A stretch of DNA of 64,000 nucleotides. Origin: JTS-AC122 sp050246015 (GTDB taxonomy: Bacteria > Planctomycetota > Phycisphaerae > Phycisphaerales > UBA1924). How positions within the stretch are numbered: position 1 is the stretch's first letter; each line of letters begins with the position of its first letter. The position numbers and the translations under genes were made by a program. The stretch is taken from positions 172,184 to 236,183 of the forward strand of contig JBFWWU010000005.1 of NCBI GenBank assembly GCA_050246015.1, in the 5' to 3' direction. The notes under the pieces were generated by a model. It saw nothing but the letters and a program-made list of their open reading frames with translations. It searched no databases and was not told where the DNA came from. Of this stretch, positions 34,798 through 43,676 are shown piece after piece.

Positions 34798-35688
34798 CTA
34801 CGGCCGGCTGAGCGACCAATCCGCGCGCGTCGCCTGGTTCGACCAGCGCCGCATGTCGCTCAGTTCACTCAAACCCAGTGTCTCGGCGTGCCCGTCGATC
34901 GTCGCCGTCACCGCCCGCCCCTCATGACGCGGATGCACAAACCCGGTCGCGACCGGCGCATCGTTCTCGTCAAACCGCCCCTCGGCCGTCCACCGCCTCC
35001 CCACAAAGTACGGCGATTCCACGTCGTAGTACCCCTCGATCGGCGGAAGATCCACGCTGTCGGGGTCCACCCCGCGGGAGGATGCGAACACGATCAGTTG
35101 CGAAGGCAATCGCGGCTCGTCGATGCGCGTGACGTAAAAGGCGCCCCAGGTGTTTAGCGCCGTCTGATTGAACCCATACCCCGGCGACGCCTTGCCGCCC
35201 ACGAAGTCCGCGTTCAGACCCAGGCTCGGCGACAGGCTGATGATGTACAGGTAGTCGTCACGCTCCCGGTATCGCGAAAGAACGCTCTGGTCCTTGTAGA
35301 GAGCCGCAAAGTCGTAGTTGAGATACGGCGCCAGCCGCCACGGATACCGCTGTGCCCGAACCCCCAGCAGCGGCGCGCCCGTTTCGTCCAGCACCTCGAT
35401 CTGTCGCGGCGACACCCCGTTGACCATCGACGACGGCACAAATCCCGGCAACACCTTCCCCCGGGCATCGTCGGCATACGCGTGGTACGCCGGCATCAGT
35501 TGCTGCGCCGCTGACATCTCCCGCACCCGCAGCACGCACCGCTTGGCCTTGGCCATCGCCGGAAGCAGGATCGCGATCAACACCCCGATGATCGCGACGA
35601 TCACCAACAGTTCCACCAAGGTGAATCCACACCTGAACCTCCGCAATCGCGGCCCCAGTCCAACGCCGGAAAACCCTTCCAATTTCAT
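34798..35688 (-). CDS. Prepilin-like protein
   Basis: 296 residues. Leader to Gly21, then FTLVELLVIVAIIGVLIAILLPAM with Glu at +5, the classical class III signal and hydrophobic helix. The globular part (about 50-290) includes GRAVTATIDGHAETL near the end, equivalent to the GHVD region of other planctomycete pseudopilins. AGGAACG seven bases upstream supports ATG 35688; the frame remains open to 35802 but that part crosses the divergent promoter. Probably exported by the type II/IV assembly system. Divergent from a dockerin-like protein across a palindrome. Confidence 0.85.
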   Translation of the reverse strand: MKLEGFSGVGLGPRLRRFRCGFTLVELLVIVAIIGVLIAILLPAMAKAKRCVLRVREMSAAQQLMPAYHAYADDARGKVLPGFVPSSMVNGVSPRQIEVLDETGAPLLGVRAQRYPWRLAPYLNYDFAALYKDQSVLSRYRERDDYLYIISLSPSLGLNADFVGGKASPGYGFNQTALNTWGAFYVTRIDEPRLPSQLIVFASSRGVDPDSVDLPPIEGYYDVESPYFVGRRWTAEGRFDENDAPVATGFVHPRHEGRAVTATIDGHAETLGLSELSDMRRWSNQATRADWSLSRP

Positions 35689-35721
35689 TGTCGTTCCTGT
35701 CAAACAAGAACTGTTGCGACC

Positions 35722-35772
35722 TTGACAGCAAAATCCATTCGGATACGCTACCGTATTGAGACTTGGTCTCAA
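35722..35772 (+). promoter_or_regulatory. Candidate promoter with 17-bp palindromic operator
   Basis: TTGACA (35722-35727), 16 bases, TACGCT, and then TTGAGAC-TTG-GTCTCAA, a perfect 7-bp inverted repeat at 35756-35772 that would cover the start point of transcription. Another copy of GTCTCAA occurs at about 35798. It lies between divergent prepilin-like and dockerin-like genes and may control either. Confidence 0.45.
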
Positions 35773-35835
35773 CAATGTACGCTTGGTGGTGGGCAGTCTC
35801 AACTCACCAATCTGCCAGAAGTGAAAGGATCACAC

Positions 35836-36852
35836 ATGTCCCGCCGTCAAGCGACTCTCGCGGTACTCCCCCTCGGCTCGGCCTGCCTGCTTTCTTTTTG
35901 CACGGCCCAAGCCGGGCTGGCCCAGTCTATCAACGCCGATTATCCCACCCCGACCCTGGACCGCTGGGTCTACGCGTTCGGCGACGCGTCGGGCACCCGG
36001 CCGGAGGCATCCGTCTTCGGCACGGTCCTGCTGCCGGGCTTCGACGACCGGGATGCCCAGATTCTCGTCGGGTTCGATACACCCCCGGCGTTACCAGCCG
36101 GGCTCGGGGTCGGGGCCTACCGCGTCATCGAAGCGACGTTGACCGCCCGGATCTCGCAGTCCGACCTCTTTGTGTATGACCCGACGTTCGACGCGCTGCA
36201 AACGTACATCACGCCGGACGATCCGGCGATGGGCGACACCGACGCCGGCCGCCCGATCGAGTTGTACACGGTCGGGTACCGAAATGGATTTTCGCAAGCG
36301 ACGTTCTTCGAGAACTCGCCGTTCGGCGGGGCGCCGATCGTGCCGCCGGCCGAGGGCGCCCGCAACTGCTTCGCCGCCGTCTTTCAGGACGGCGTGAGCG
36401 TGGACGCCTCGAGGAATGTTCGCCTGGGCTTTGAAGTCCAGCCGATCGCGATCGGCACGACCACGACGGTCATGCCCGGTAACCCTGTGCCGGAGGGAAC
36501 CGACTTCACCTTCAGCGTCGATGTTTCCGCGCCGACGACGCAGGCGTATCTCCGCCGATCGGTTGATTCGGGCCGGCTCAACCTCATGATCTCGTCGCTG
36601 CACCCGGTGCAGCAGGGCGTGCCGGGATCGCCGACGTTCTACACCAAGGAGAACGTGCTGGGGGTGCCGGCCCGCCTGAACCTCGTGGTACGGGTGGCGG
36701 CGCCCGGCGACTACAACGGGGACGGCGCGGTGAACAGCCAGGACTTCTTCGATTTCCTCACCGCGCTGTTTGCAAGCGATGCGGATTTCAACGCCGACGG
36801 CGTCACGAACAGCCAGGATTTCTTTGACTTTCTCACGGCGTTTTTCGAATAA
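35836..36852 (+). CDS. Secreted protein with C-terminal dockerin-like module
   Basis: 338 residues. Signal peptide of about 32 residues (LACLLSF-type core, ending GLAQS). Beta-rich body (about 35-285) without a recognised family. The C-terminus is a duplicated loop-helix: DYNGDGAVNSQDFFDFLTALF and DFNADGVTNSQDFFDFLTAFFE, each a calcium-binding-like D-x-N-x-D-G loop and a Phe-rich helix. The two copies are nearly identical. AAAGGA before ATG 35836 supports the start. The protein is divergent from a prepilin-like gene, across a palindrome. Function unknown. Confidence 0.82.
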   Translation: MSRRQATLAVLPLGSACLLSFCTAQAGLAQSINADYPTPTLDRWVYAFGDASGTRPEASVFGTVLLPGFDDRDAQILVGFDTPPALPAGLGVGAYRVIEATLTARISQSDLFVYDPTFDALQTYITPDDPAMGDTDAGRPIELYTVGYRNGFSQATFFENSPFGGAPIVPPAEGARNCFAAVFQDGVSVDASRNVRLGFEVQPIAIGTTTTVMPGNPVPEGTDFTFSVDVSAPTTQAYLRRSVDSGRLNLMISSLHPVQQGVPGSPTFYTKENVLGVPARLNLVVRVAAPGDYNGDGAVNSQDFFDFLTALFASDADFNADGVTNSQDFFDFLTAFFE

Positions 36853-36914
36853 ACATAGAGCGAGCCGTATCGTTCGACGCACCGGACCGCATGATCAGAC
36901 GTGGGGAGCAACCC

Positions 36915-37109
36915 ATGAATAGCAAACACCCGAATCCATCCGAGCCCGCTACACCGGCGTCCGATACGCCGGCGCCCGCGATGTGCCCCTTGCGCCGATG
37001 GGGACGCCGGCTCGGCATCGCCGGCTTCTGCTTCTTCCTCTTCAAAGGGCTGCTCTGGCTCATCATCCCGGCATGGATCGTGATGGAGCGCGGGTGCGCC
37101 GGCCAGTAG
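36915..37109 (+). CDS. Small single-pass membrane protein
   Basis: 64 residues: a Pro/Ser-rich N-terminus, a CPLRRWGRR basic patch and one membrane helix (about 33-56, ending LLWLIIPAWIV). GGGGAG nine bases upstream supports this ATG. Its 41-base distance to the heme oxygenase-like gene suggests joint transcription. Family not recognised, though a similar shape (short membrane protein before heme or iron genes) is common. The two Cys are at about 24 and 62. Confidence 0.55.
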   Translation: MNSKHPNPSEPATPASDTPAPAMCPLRRWGRRLGIAGFCFFLFKGLLWLIIPAWIVMERGCAGQ

Positions 37110-37150
37110 TTGTCCATCGTCCTCACACGTACCAGCGCGGAGCCCCAGAC

Positions 37151-37801
37151 ATGCCCGTCACCCTCGGGTTGGAAACGAATCTCGCCTCGCCCGTCATGTC
37201 GCGCCTGCGCGACGAAACCGCCGCGCTGCACAAGCTCGCCGAGACCAAGCCGTTCCAGGTCGCGATGGTCCGCGGGCTGATCTCGCGCGATCAATACACG
37301 CGATGGCTCGGGCAGATGTGGACGATGCACCGCGAGCTCGACACCGCGCTGCGTAGCGCGAGCGAGCGGGCCGAGCCCATCCGACAGGTCGTCACGCCGG
37401 AACAGTACCAGGAGCCGTACCTGCGCCAAGATCTTTCGCACTTCGGGGTGGCGCCTGAGACGGTCGCCGCGAGCCCGGGGACCGCGGCGTTCATCGAGCG
37501 GGTCCGCGCCATCGCCGCCGCCAGTCCCCTGGACACGCTCGGCGTGCATTACGTCCTGGAAGGGTCAAAGAACGGCAACCGGTTCATCGTGCGGGCCGTG
37601 CGGAAATCGCTCGGGCTCACACCGGGACAGGGTGATCGCTACCTCGATACCTACGGGGAGGCGCAGCCGGCGAAGTGGGCCGCGTTCAAGACGGCCATGG
37701 GTCGGATTCCGTTCACGCCGCGCGAAATTGACGGCCTGGTGGCGGCGGCCAAGGCCGCGTTCGAGGGCGTCATCGCAATGAGCGACGACATGAACACCTG
37801 A
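37151..37801 (+). CDS. Heme oxygenase-like protein
   Basis: 216 residues. MSRLRDETAALHKLAET at about 16-33 places the proximal heme ligand (His27), and the pattern of helices, with WTMHRELD (about 57-64) and GVHYVLEGSKNGNRFI (about 135-150), follows biliverdin-forming heme oxygenases. The reaction would give biliverdin, CO and iron, for iron recovery or for a chromophore. No phytochrome, ferredoxin reductase or heme receptor lies nearby. Earlier in-frame starts run through the small membrane protein gene and are rejected. The distal-helix glycines are less regular than in classic HO, so the activity should be treated as probable. Confidence 0.78.
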   Translation: MPVTLGLETNLASPVMSRLRDETAALHKLAETKPFQVAMVRGLISRDQYTRWLGQMWTMHRELDTALRSASERAEPIRQVVTPEQYQEPYLRQDLSHFGVAPETVAASPGTAAFIERVRAIAAASPLDTLGVHYVLEGSKNGNRFIVRAVRKSLGLTPGQGDRYLDTYGEAQPAKWAAFKTAMGRIPFTPREIDGLVAAAKAAFEGVIAMSDDMNT

Positions 37802-37945
37802 GCGGGTGTCGGGCCGCGCCACCCGAATCAACCGTGCCGGGCGGTGCGGGGCGCGGCGCGTGCGCGCTATGCTTGACCCCGCCGAAGCCCCCCTTCGCGA
37901 CCCTCTCGCCCCATCACATCTTTTCTTGCATTGGAGTCCAGGTAC

Positions 37946-38416
37946 ATGGAAACGACGCTGATCATTCTCAAGCCCGACGCCGTCCAGCGCGGGCTCATGG
38001 GCCAGATCATCTCTCGCTTTGAGAACAAGGGCCTCCAGATCGTGGGCTGCAAGCTCATGCAGATCTCGCCGCAACTCGCGGCCACGCACTACGAGGCCCA
38101 CCAGAGCAAACCGTTCTACGCCGGGCTCGTCCGCTTCATGACCGGATCCCCGGTGCTGGTGATGGCCATCCGCGGCAACGGCGCCATCACCATCGCCCGG
38201 AACATGATGGGCGCCACGTTCGGTTCCAAGGCCAGCCCCGGCACCATCCGCGGCGACTTCGGCGTCTCCAACTCGTTCAACCTCATCCACGGCTCCGACA
38301 GCCCCGAGGCGGCCGAACGCGAACTCAAGCTCTTCTTCGGCGCGGGCGAAGTCCTGAACTGGACCCGACACGCCGACCAGTGGATCTACGACACCAGCGG
38401 CGGCAAGATCGAGTGA
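37946..38416 (+). CDS. ndk: Nucleoside diphosphate kinase
   Basis: 156 residues with METTLIILKPDAVQRGLMGQ at the start and the phosphorylated His115 in FNLIHGSDSPE. It balances NTP and dNTP pools by phosphate transfer through that His. The ATG is preceded by GGAGTCCAGG. Length and motifs are normal. It probably has its own promoter in the 144-base gap before it. Confidence 0.97.
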   Translation: METTLIILKPDAVQRGLMGQIISRFENKGLQIVGCKLMQISPQLAATHYEAHQSKPFYAGLVRFMTGSPVLVMAIRGNGAITIARNMMGATFGSKASPGTIRGDFGVSNSFNLIHGSDSPEAAERELKLFFGAGEVLNWTRHADQWIYDTSGGKIE

Positions 38417-38581
38417 GCCCGGCGCCAGCAGCGTGCCGATACACTCCTGCAGCGCCGAGCCGGTCGTCCCCCGGATCGCCCACCCGGTTCTCCCGCGTAC
38501 AGTCCGCCTGAACACATCGCGCCGCACGACCGTTGCCCCGCGACGATGCGCCGGGCGTCACGACCGAAACGGAACTCTCGC

Positions 38582-39256
38582 ATGACACGCACAGCTTTTC
38601 GCGCACTGGGGATCGCGGCCTTGGCCATGGTGATCAACATCGCCGGGTGCAACACCCAGACCCGCACGCTCCCTGCCGTGCGCAACAGCGGCGAATACGC
38701 CCTGGCCACCAACGACACCGAACGCGCCTTCGCCGACTTCCGCGAGTACACCGAGCGCGACCCGGGATCGGCCTACGGGCACCTGATGCTCGGCAAGACC
38801 TATCTCGCCAAGGACATGCCCGCCCACGCCCGCGAGCAGTTCGAACTGGCCTACACCAACGATCCGCGCAACCCCGACGTCGTCGAGTCGCTCGCCGAGG
38901 CGATGTACCAGGACAAGGAATACGACGACCTGATGCGGTTCCTCCGCCAGCGAGTGGTCGAGCGCCAGGAGTCCAGCGACTATCTCGTACTGGGCAAGTA
39001 TTCACGGCTGACGGGGGACTCCGACGGCGCGCTCGAATCGCTCCTGACCGCTGCGAAGCTCGACCAGGGACGCTCGGTGCGCCCGCAGCTTGAGCTCGCG
39101 GACTTTTACGAAGCCGTCGGCAAGCCGGGCGAGGCCGCGCGGCGCGCACGCATGGCCTACTTCATCGCCCCGGACAGTTCGCGGGTGAAGCAGACGCTGG
39201 CGCGCCTGGGCGTCAAGGTGAATGCCGCCACGCCCCTGGTCCCGGCCGAACGGTAG
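38582..39256 (+). CDS. TPR-repeat lipoprotein
   Basis: 224 residues. Lipobox IAGC (Cys23). Helical repeats of TPR type fill residues 40-205 (AYGHLMLGKTYLAKDM, AREQFELAYTNDPRNP, SDYLVLGKYSRLTGD). It is the third TPR lipoprotein of the window, smaller than the others. Probably a periplasmic or outer-membrane scaffold. The ndk gene ends 165 bases upstream; the permease gene starts 46 bases downstream and may be co-transcribed. Confidence 0.75.
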   Translation: MTRTAFRALGIAALAMVINIAGCNTQTRTLPAVRNSGEYALATNDTERAFADFREYTERDPGSAYGHLMLGKTYLAKDMPAHAREQFELAYTNDPRNPDVVESLAEAMYQDKEYDDLMRFLRQRVVERQESSDYLVLGKYSRLTGDSDGALESLLTAAKLDQGRSVRPQLELADFYEAVGKPGEAARRARMAYFIAPDSSRVKQTLARLGVKVNAATPLVPAER

Positions 39257-39302
39257 TCGATCGTCTTCATCGGTTGATCGCGGCCCAGAGCACCCGTGCC
39301 CG

Positions 39303-40148
39303 ATGAGTCTCGAGCCCGGGGTTCTCATCCGCTTCGGAGTGCCCGTGACGTACGCGGTAATCGGCGCGGTTCTGATCGGCGTCAGCCTCGGCCTGCTCGG
39401 CTCGGGCGGCTCGATCCTCACCGTGCCCATCCTGCTGGCCTTGGGGCACGCCGACAAGCAGGCCATCGCCGAATCCCTCGCCATCGTCGGGTGCATCAGC
39501 CTCTTCGGGGCGATCCGGCAGGGAATCCGGGGCGAAGTAGACTGGCGGGCCGCGGCGTTCTTTGCCATTCCCGGCACCGCGGGCGCGTACCTGGGCGCCA
39601 AACTCGCCGAGTTCGTCCCGGGGCCCGTCCAGATCGTCGCGCTGGGCATCATCATGCTCGCCGCCGCCTTGATGATGGCCTTCTACAAGATCAAGGAATG
39701 CCACGGCGACGAAAAGCCGAGCGTCGCCGTGATGATCGCCGTCGGCCTTGGCGTCGGGACGATCACCGGCCTGGTCGGCATCGGGGGCGGGTTCCTCATC
39801 GTGCCCTCGCTCGTGCTCGCCGGGCGGGTCCCCTTGAAACGTTCGATCGGCACGAGCCTCGCCGTCATCGTCCTCAACTCCGCCGTCGGCTTCTTCAAAT
39901 ACAACGCCGTGCTCCCACAACTCGGCCAAAGCGTCAACTGGGAGACGATCGGCATCTTCGCGGCTTGTGGTGTGCTCGGCACACTCATCGGCGCTTCCAT
40001 CGGTCAGCGGATCAACCGAGAGGCCCTGAGAAAGACCTTCGCCGTCTTCCTCGTGCTCATGGGCGTCTTCCTGATCGCCCAGAAAGTGCGCGCGATGCTG
40101 TCCGCCCCGGCCGCAACCGATCACGTTCAGCCGACCCGGAAGACCTGA
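39303..40148 (+). CDS. TauE/SafE-family permease
   Basis: 281 residues, about eight membrane helices. The two family repeats are visible: LGLLGSGGSILTVPILLALG (about 22-41) and ITGLVGIGGGFLIVPSLVLAG (about 156-176). Members move sulfite, sulfoacetate or other small anions across the inner membrane, driven by a gradient; the substrate here is unknown. A second, diverged paralogue lies at 43677-44483. The stop codon overlaps the 3' end of the convergent cutC by 22 bases. Confidence 0.88.
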   Translation: MSLEPGVLIRFGVPVTYAVIGAVLIGVSLGLLGSGGSILTVPILLALGHADKQAIAESLAIVGCISLFGAIRQGIRGEVDWRAAAFFAIPGTAGAYLGAKLAEFVPGPVQIVALGIIMLAAALMMAFYKIKECHGDEKPSVAVMIAVGLGVGTITGLVGIGGGFLIVPSLVLAGRVPLKRSIGTSLAVIVLNSAVGFFKYNAVLPQLGQSVNWETIGIFAACGVLGTLIGASIGQRINREALRKTFAVFLVLMGVFLIAQKVRAMLSAPAATDHVQPTRKT

Positions 40149-40876
40149 TCCGCCGCCGCACGCATCCGCGCGACCTCGCCCGCGTCAAAGGCGCCGTCAA
40201 CCCGCCCCGACGAATGGGCCTGCACGCAGCGGGTGGTTCGAGCAATCTCGGCGAGATTGGCGGCCCGCACCCCGCCCCCGGGCAGGATCTCGATCCGGCC
40301 CCTCGCGTGCGCGATGAGCCCCGCGAGCGTGCGCCTCGCCCCGGCCGACGCCGCGCCCGCTGATGCCCCGGGTGTTTCCGGATGCACCCCGGCGGTGAGC
40401 ACCCGCGTACACCCAAGCCGAATCATCGAATCGAGCGCGGCCATGGCCGAGGCCTGATCGCCCGGCCCGATCAGACGATCGAACCCACGGTGGAAGACCC
40501 GCTGCATCCCGGCGGCACGCCGGCTTACCTCCGCACACGCGGTCTCGTCGATCCCGCCCGCACGCGTGAGGAATCCGAAGACGACCCCATCCGCCCCCGC
40601 ATCGCGGAACGCATCCACCAGTTCGAGCACGCGGGACAGTTCGTCGCGCTCGCACGTGAATGGGCCCGCTCGAAGCCGCAGCATCGCCACGACCGGAAGG
40701 GCGGTGCGCGCTTTGACCTCCCGAACGTCCGCGGGCGTGGGCGAGAGCCCGTCCAGGTCGAGGCGCGAGCACAACTCGATTCGATCCGCGCCGTGCCGAG
40801 CGGCGGCGATCGCGTCCGCGGTCGAGTCGACCGCGATCTCGATGAGGAAGCCGCCCGGTGCACGTGGTTGATTCAT
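40127..40876 (-). CDS. cutC: CutC-family protein (copper homeostasis)
   Basis: 249 residues: a TIM-barrel with IEIAVDSTADAIAAARHGADRIELC at the N-terminus, and VFHRGFDRL and ILPGGGVRAANLAEI in the family order. CutC was first tied to copper tolerance in E. coli, but its biochemical role remains uncertain and other functions have been proposed. The ATG 40876 matches the family start. It follows the Arg/Gly-rich protein gene on the same strand, but a terminator separates them. Its 3' end overlaps that of the permease gene. Confidence 0.92.
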   Translation of the reverse strand: MNQPRAPGGFLIEIAVDSTADAIAAARHGADRIELCSRLDLDGLSPTPADVREVKARTALPVVAMLRLRAGPFTCERDELSRVLELVDAFRDAGADGVVFGFLTRAGGIDETACAEVSRRAAGMQRVFHRGFDRLIGPGDQASAMAALDSMIRLGCTRVLTAGVHPETPGASAGAASAGARRTLAGLIAHARGRIEILPGGGVRAANLAEIARTTRCVQAHSSGRVDGAFDAGEVARMRAAADQVFRVG

Positions 40877-40980
40877 GCCGCGGATTCTACTGGCGCGCCG
40901 GCGCACGCCGCGGATCTCGTAGCCAGCGCCCGCGATGCGGCCACGGCACACTCCGGAGGATCGTTCCTCCGCGCCAACCA

Positions 40981-41014
40981 CAAAAGTACAAGCCGCGGGG
41001 CTGACCGCGGCTTG
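40981..41014 (-). terminator. Rho-independent terminator of the Arg/Gly-rich protein gene
   Basis: On the minus strand, CAAGCCGCGG - TCAGCC - CCGCGGCTTG is a perfect 10-bp stem with a six-base loop (arms 40989-40998 and 41005-41014), followed by TACTTTTG. It lies 30 bases after the stop at 41044. Confidence 0.85.
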
Positions 41015-41043
41015 CACAGGATCCCACGAGATTGGGAGAGCAA

Positions 41044-41985
41044 CTATCGTTCGCGCTGGCGGCGCGGCGCCGGGGGGGCCGGCGGGGGAGCGCCGTCTTC
41101 GTCGTCTTGGTCATCATCCCGGTCACGACGGAAATCGGGAGCCCCTTGGCGAGGATCGGCGAAGCGCGGCCCGGGAAAACCCGGTTCTCGCCGAGGCTGC
41201 ATCCCGCCAAAGCCGTTCGGGCCCTGCGGCCCGCCATGACCGCGCGGCCCACCCGGGAAGCCCGGACCGGGGCCGATCATCCCGCCGTGCGGGCCACCGG
41301 GTCCGCGCGCTCCGCCTTGCCCCATCCGAGGACTTGGTTCCTCAGCACCGGGGCCGCGCCCCCGGCCAGGGCCGGCGAATCCGTCCCGAGGCCCGCCGTG
41401 GCTGAACGGCTGCGGACCGCCGGCACCCCCGCGGCCGAAGCCGCCTTGGCCCGGACCAAACGCCTGACCGCCGGGTCCTTGTCGCTCGTGGCGCTGGCGC
41501 CACTGCTGCACGAAGTGCCGAAACGCCAGCGGGTGCCGATGGGCGAAGCGCCGAAGCCGCTCGCGGAACTGCTCGGGGTGGTCGTGGGCGAACTCCCGTA
41601 CACGCTCACGGCGCTCACCGCGGTCGTCGTCGGCGTCGCCCCGCTTACGCTCGCGGGCTTGGTCCTTGCCGTCCCGGCGGGCGCGGGCCCGGTCGTCATC
41701 CGGACCAGGCCGACGGCCCTCGGGGCCCCCCGGCCCCGTGCCGCGCTGGTCGCCACGCCGTCCCTCGACCCGATCCGCGCCGTCGCGATCATCACCCCGC
41801 GGCGGACGACGCTCGTCCAGCCGCTCGTCCGACCGCTCGCGATCCGGCGCTCGATCTCGATCAAGCATCTTCGGGCGCGGTCCGTCCGGACCACGGTCAT
41901 CGTCCCGTCCACCCGGCTGCGCGAATGCCGGCGAGAGCCCGGCAACACAGAGCGCAGCGATTCCCACAAGTATGGCACGATTCAT
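41044..41985 (-). CDS. Secreted low-complexity Arg/Asp/Gly/Pro-rich protein
   Basis: 313 residues. A clean signal peptide (about 1-22, ending AFAQ) is followed by a highly charged segment rich in Arg, Asp and Glu (about 23-130), a short His-containing helix (HDHPEQFRERLRRFAHRHPLAFRHFVQQW, about 132-160) and a Gly/Pro/Arg-rich tail with GGPHGG, GFPG and GRGRG motifs. GGAG nine bases upstream fixes the start. No enzyme motif. It could be an extracellular matrix or nucleic-acid/polyanion-binding protein, by composition alone. A strong terminator follows and the amidohydrolase gene is divergent. Confidence 0.75.
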   Translation of the reverse strand: MNRAILVGIAALCVAGLSPAFAQPGGRDDDRGPDGPRPKMLDRDRAPDRERSDERLDERRPPRGDDRDGADRVEGRRGDQRGTGPGGPEGRRPGPDDDRARARRDGKDQARERKRGDADDDRGERRERVREFAHDHPEQFRERLRRFAHRHPLAFRHFVQQWRQRHERQGPGGQAFGPGQGGFGRGGAGGPQPFSHGGPRDGFAGPGRGRGPGAEEPSPRMGQGGARGPGGPHGGMIGPGPGFPGGPRGHGGPQGPNGFGGMQPRREPGFPGPRFADPRQGAPDFRRDRDDDQDDEDGAPPPAPPAPRRQRER

Positions 41986-42220
41986 CACAGGTACTCCTGA
42001 AGTGCCGCAACGGTGCGTTGCCGGCGATGCCTGCTCAACGTCCGCGCGGATACGACATTGCCATCGCGCCTCGAATTTCTCGCTCGCCAATCGGCTCGTG
42101 TTCGGGGCCCGCTCGCTCGTGCGTTCCCGCGCAGAACCCATAGACGCTACATTCATGCGTCCGCCGCCGCCCCTTGCCGGCGCGCGTCCCGCTCTCCGAC
42201 ACGTCCTGAAAGGATGACGC

Positions 42221-43621
42221 ATGAACCTCGCGACCGATCGATCCCTTCGCCGGGCGCTCGCACGACTCGCCGCGACGGTCGGCATGACGTGCGCCGCCGC
42301 CTCGCTCGCGCAGCCCGGCGCCTCTCCGGCGCCGAGCCCGGATACCTATACCCTCCTGCGCTGCGGCCGGCTGATGGCTCGCCCCGGCGCCACGGCGAAT
42401 CAGCCCGACGCCGGCGTCCAGCGCGACGTGACGGTCGTCGTCAGGAACGGCGCGATCGATTCGGTCGTTCCGGGGCTTACCGGGCCCGATCTGTCCGCCG
42501 CTCGCGCGAGCGGCGCCAGCGTCGCGGAAGTCGATCTGCGTGATTCGTTCGTGATGCCCGGGTTCATCGATTGCCACGTTCACCTCTGGAACGAGTACGA
42601 CGCCACCGTGCGCCAGCGAGCCGTCACCGAGACCGACGGCGACAAGACGATCCGCGCCCTTCTGAACGCCAGGAAGACGCTCGACGCCGGTTTCACCACC
42701 GTGCGGGACCTGGGAAGCAAGGGAACGGCCGTCTACGCGGTCCGCGATGCCATCAATCGCGGCGAGATCCCCGGCCCGCGCATCCTCATGGCCGGCGAAG
42801 CGATCAGCGTCACCGGCGGACACGGGGACGACACCCTCGGGTTCCGCCCCGACCTCTTCCCGGTTCCAGGCCCCGACGACGGCATCGCCGACGGCGAATC
42901 CGAATGCATGAAAGCCGTGCGCCACCAGATCAAACTCGGCGCTGACTGCATCAAACTCATGTCAACCGGGGGCGTCCTGTCCGCCTCCGCCGCCGGGCTC
43001 GCCCAGCACTTTACCGACGACGAACTGAGCGCCATCGTCCGCACCGCGCACAGCATGGGACGAACGGTCGCCGCTCACGCTCACGGAACCGACGGGATCA
43101 ACGCCGCGATTCGCGCCGGCGTCGATTCCATCGAGCACGGCACCTATCAGGACGACGAATCGATCCGGCTGTTCAAAGAGCATGGGTGCTACTACGTGCC
43201 GACGCTGCTCGCGGCCGAGACCGTCGGACGCAACGCGGAAACCCCCGGGTTTTACCTCCCCATGGTCGCCGACAAGGCCAGGCTCGTCCGCCACCGCGCC
43301 ATCGAATCGTTCAGGAAAGCCCACCAAGCCGGTGTGAAGATCGCCTTCGGCACCGACTCCGGCGTCAGCCCGCACGGCCAGAACGCCCAGGAGTTCGCCC
43401 TCATGGTCAAGGGCGGGATGACCCCGGCCCAGTCCATCGCCGCCGCGACCGCGGGGGCCGCGGACCTGTGCGGGATCGCCGGCACGGCCGGTTCGATCGA
43501 GCCCGGAAAGCAGGCGGACATCATCGCTGTTCGAGGCGAACCCCTGAACGACATCGCCGGGCTGGAGCGAGTGACGTTTGTCATGCGCGCCGGGAGGGTG
43601 CACAAGAACACGCCGAAGTAA
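42221..43621 (+). CDS. Exported metal-dependent amidohydrolase
   Basis: 466 residues with a signal peptide (about 1-31, ending SLAQP). The metal centre begins with GFIDCHVHL (about 108-116), continues with GAD-CIKLMSTGG carrying the bridging Lys, VAAHAHGTDGI with the next His, DSIEHGTY, and AFGTDSG with the final Asp. This is the layout of imidazolonepropionase/prolidase-like exported amidohydrolases, which hydrolyse cyclic amides or dipeptides. Substrate unknown. AAAGGA nine bases before the ATG supports the start. It converges on the permease gene at 43677. Confidence 0.9.
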   Translation: MNLATDRSLRRALARLAATVGMTCAAASLAQPGASPAPSPDTYTLLRCGRLMARPGATANQPDAGVQRDVTVVVRNGAIDSVVPGLTGPDLSAARASGASVAEVDLRDSFVMPGFIDCHVHLWNEYDATVRQRAVTETDGDKTIRALLNARKTLDAGFTTVRDLGSKGTAVYAVRDAINRGEIPGPRILMAGEAISVTGGHGDDTLGFRPDLFPVPGPDDGIADGESECMKAVRHQIKLGADCIKLMSTGGVLSASAAGLAQHFTDDELSAIVRTAHSMGRTVAAHAHGTDGINAAIRAGVDSIEHGTYQDDESIRLFKEHGCYYVPTLLAAETVGRNAETPGFYLPMVADKARLVRHRAIESFRKAHQAGVKIAFGTDSGVSPHGQNAQEFALMVKGGMTPAQSIAAATAGAADLCGIAGTAGSIEPGKQADIIAVRGEPLNDIAGLERVTFVMRAGRVHKNTPK

Positions 43622-43676
43622 CCGTCTTGTTCCGCTCGGGCATCACCCGGTGGAGCCGGCCCGGGGACATCCCCGT

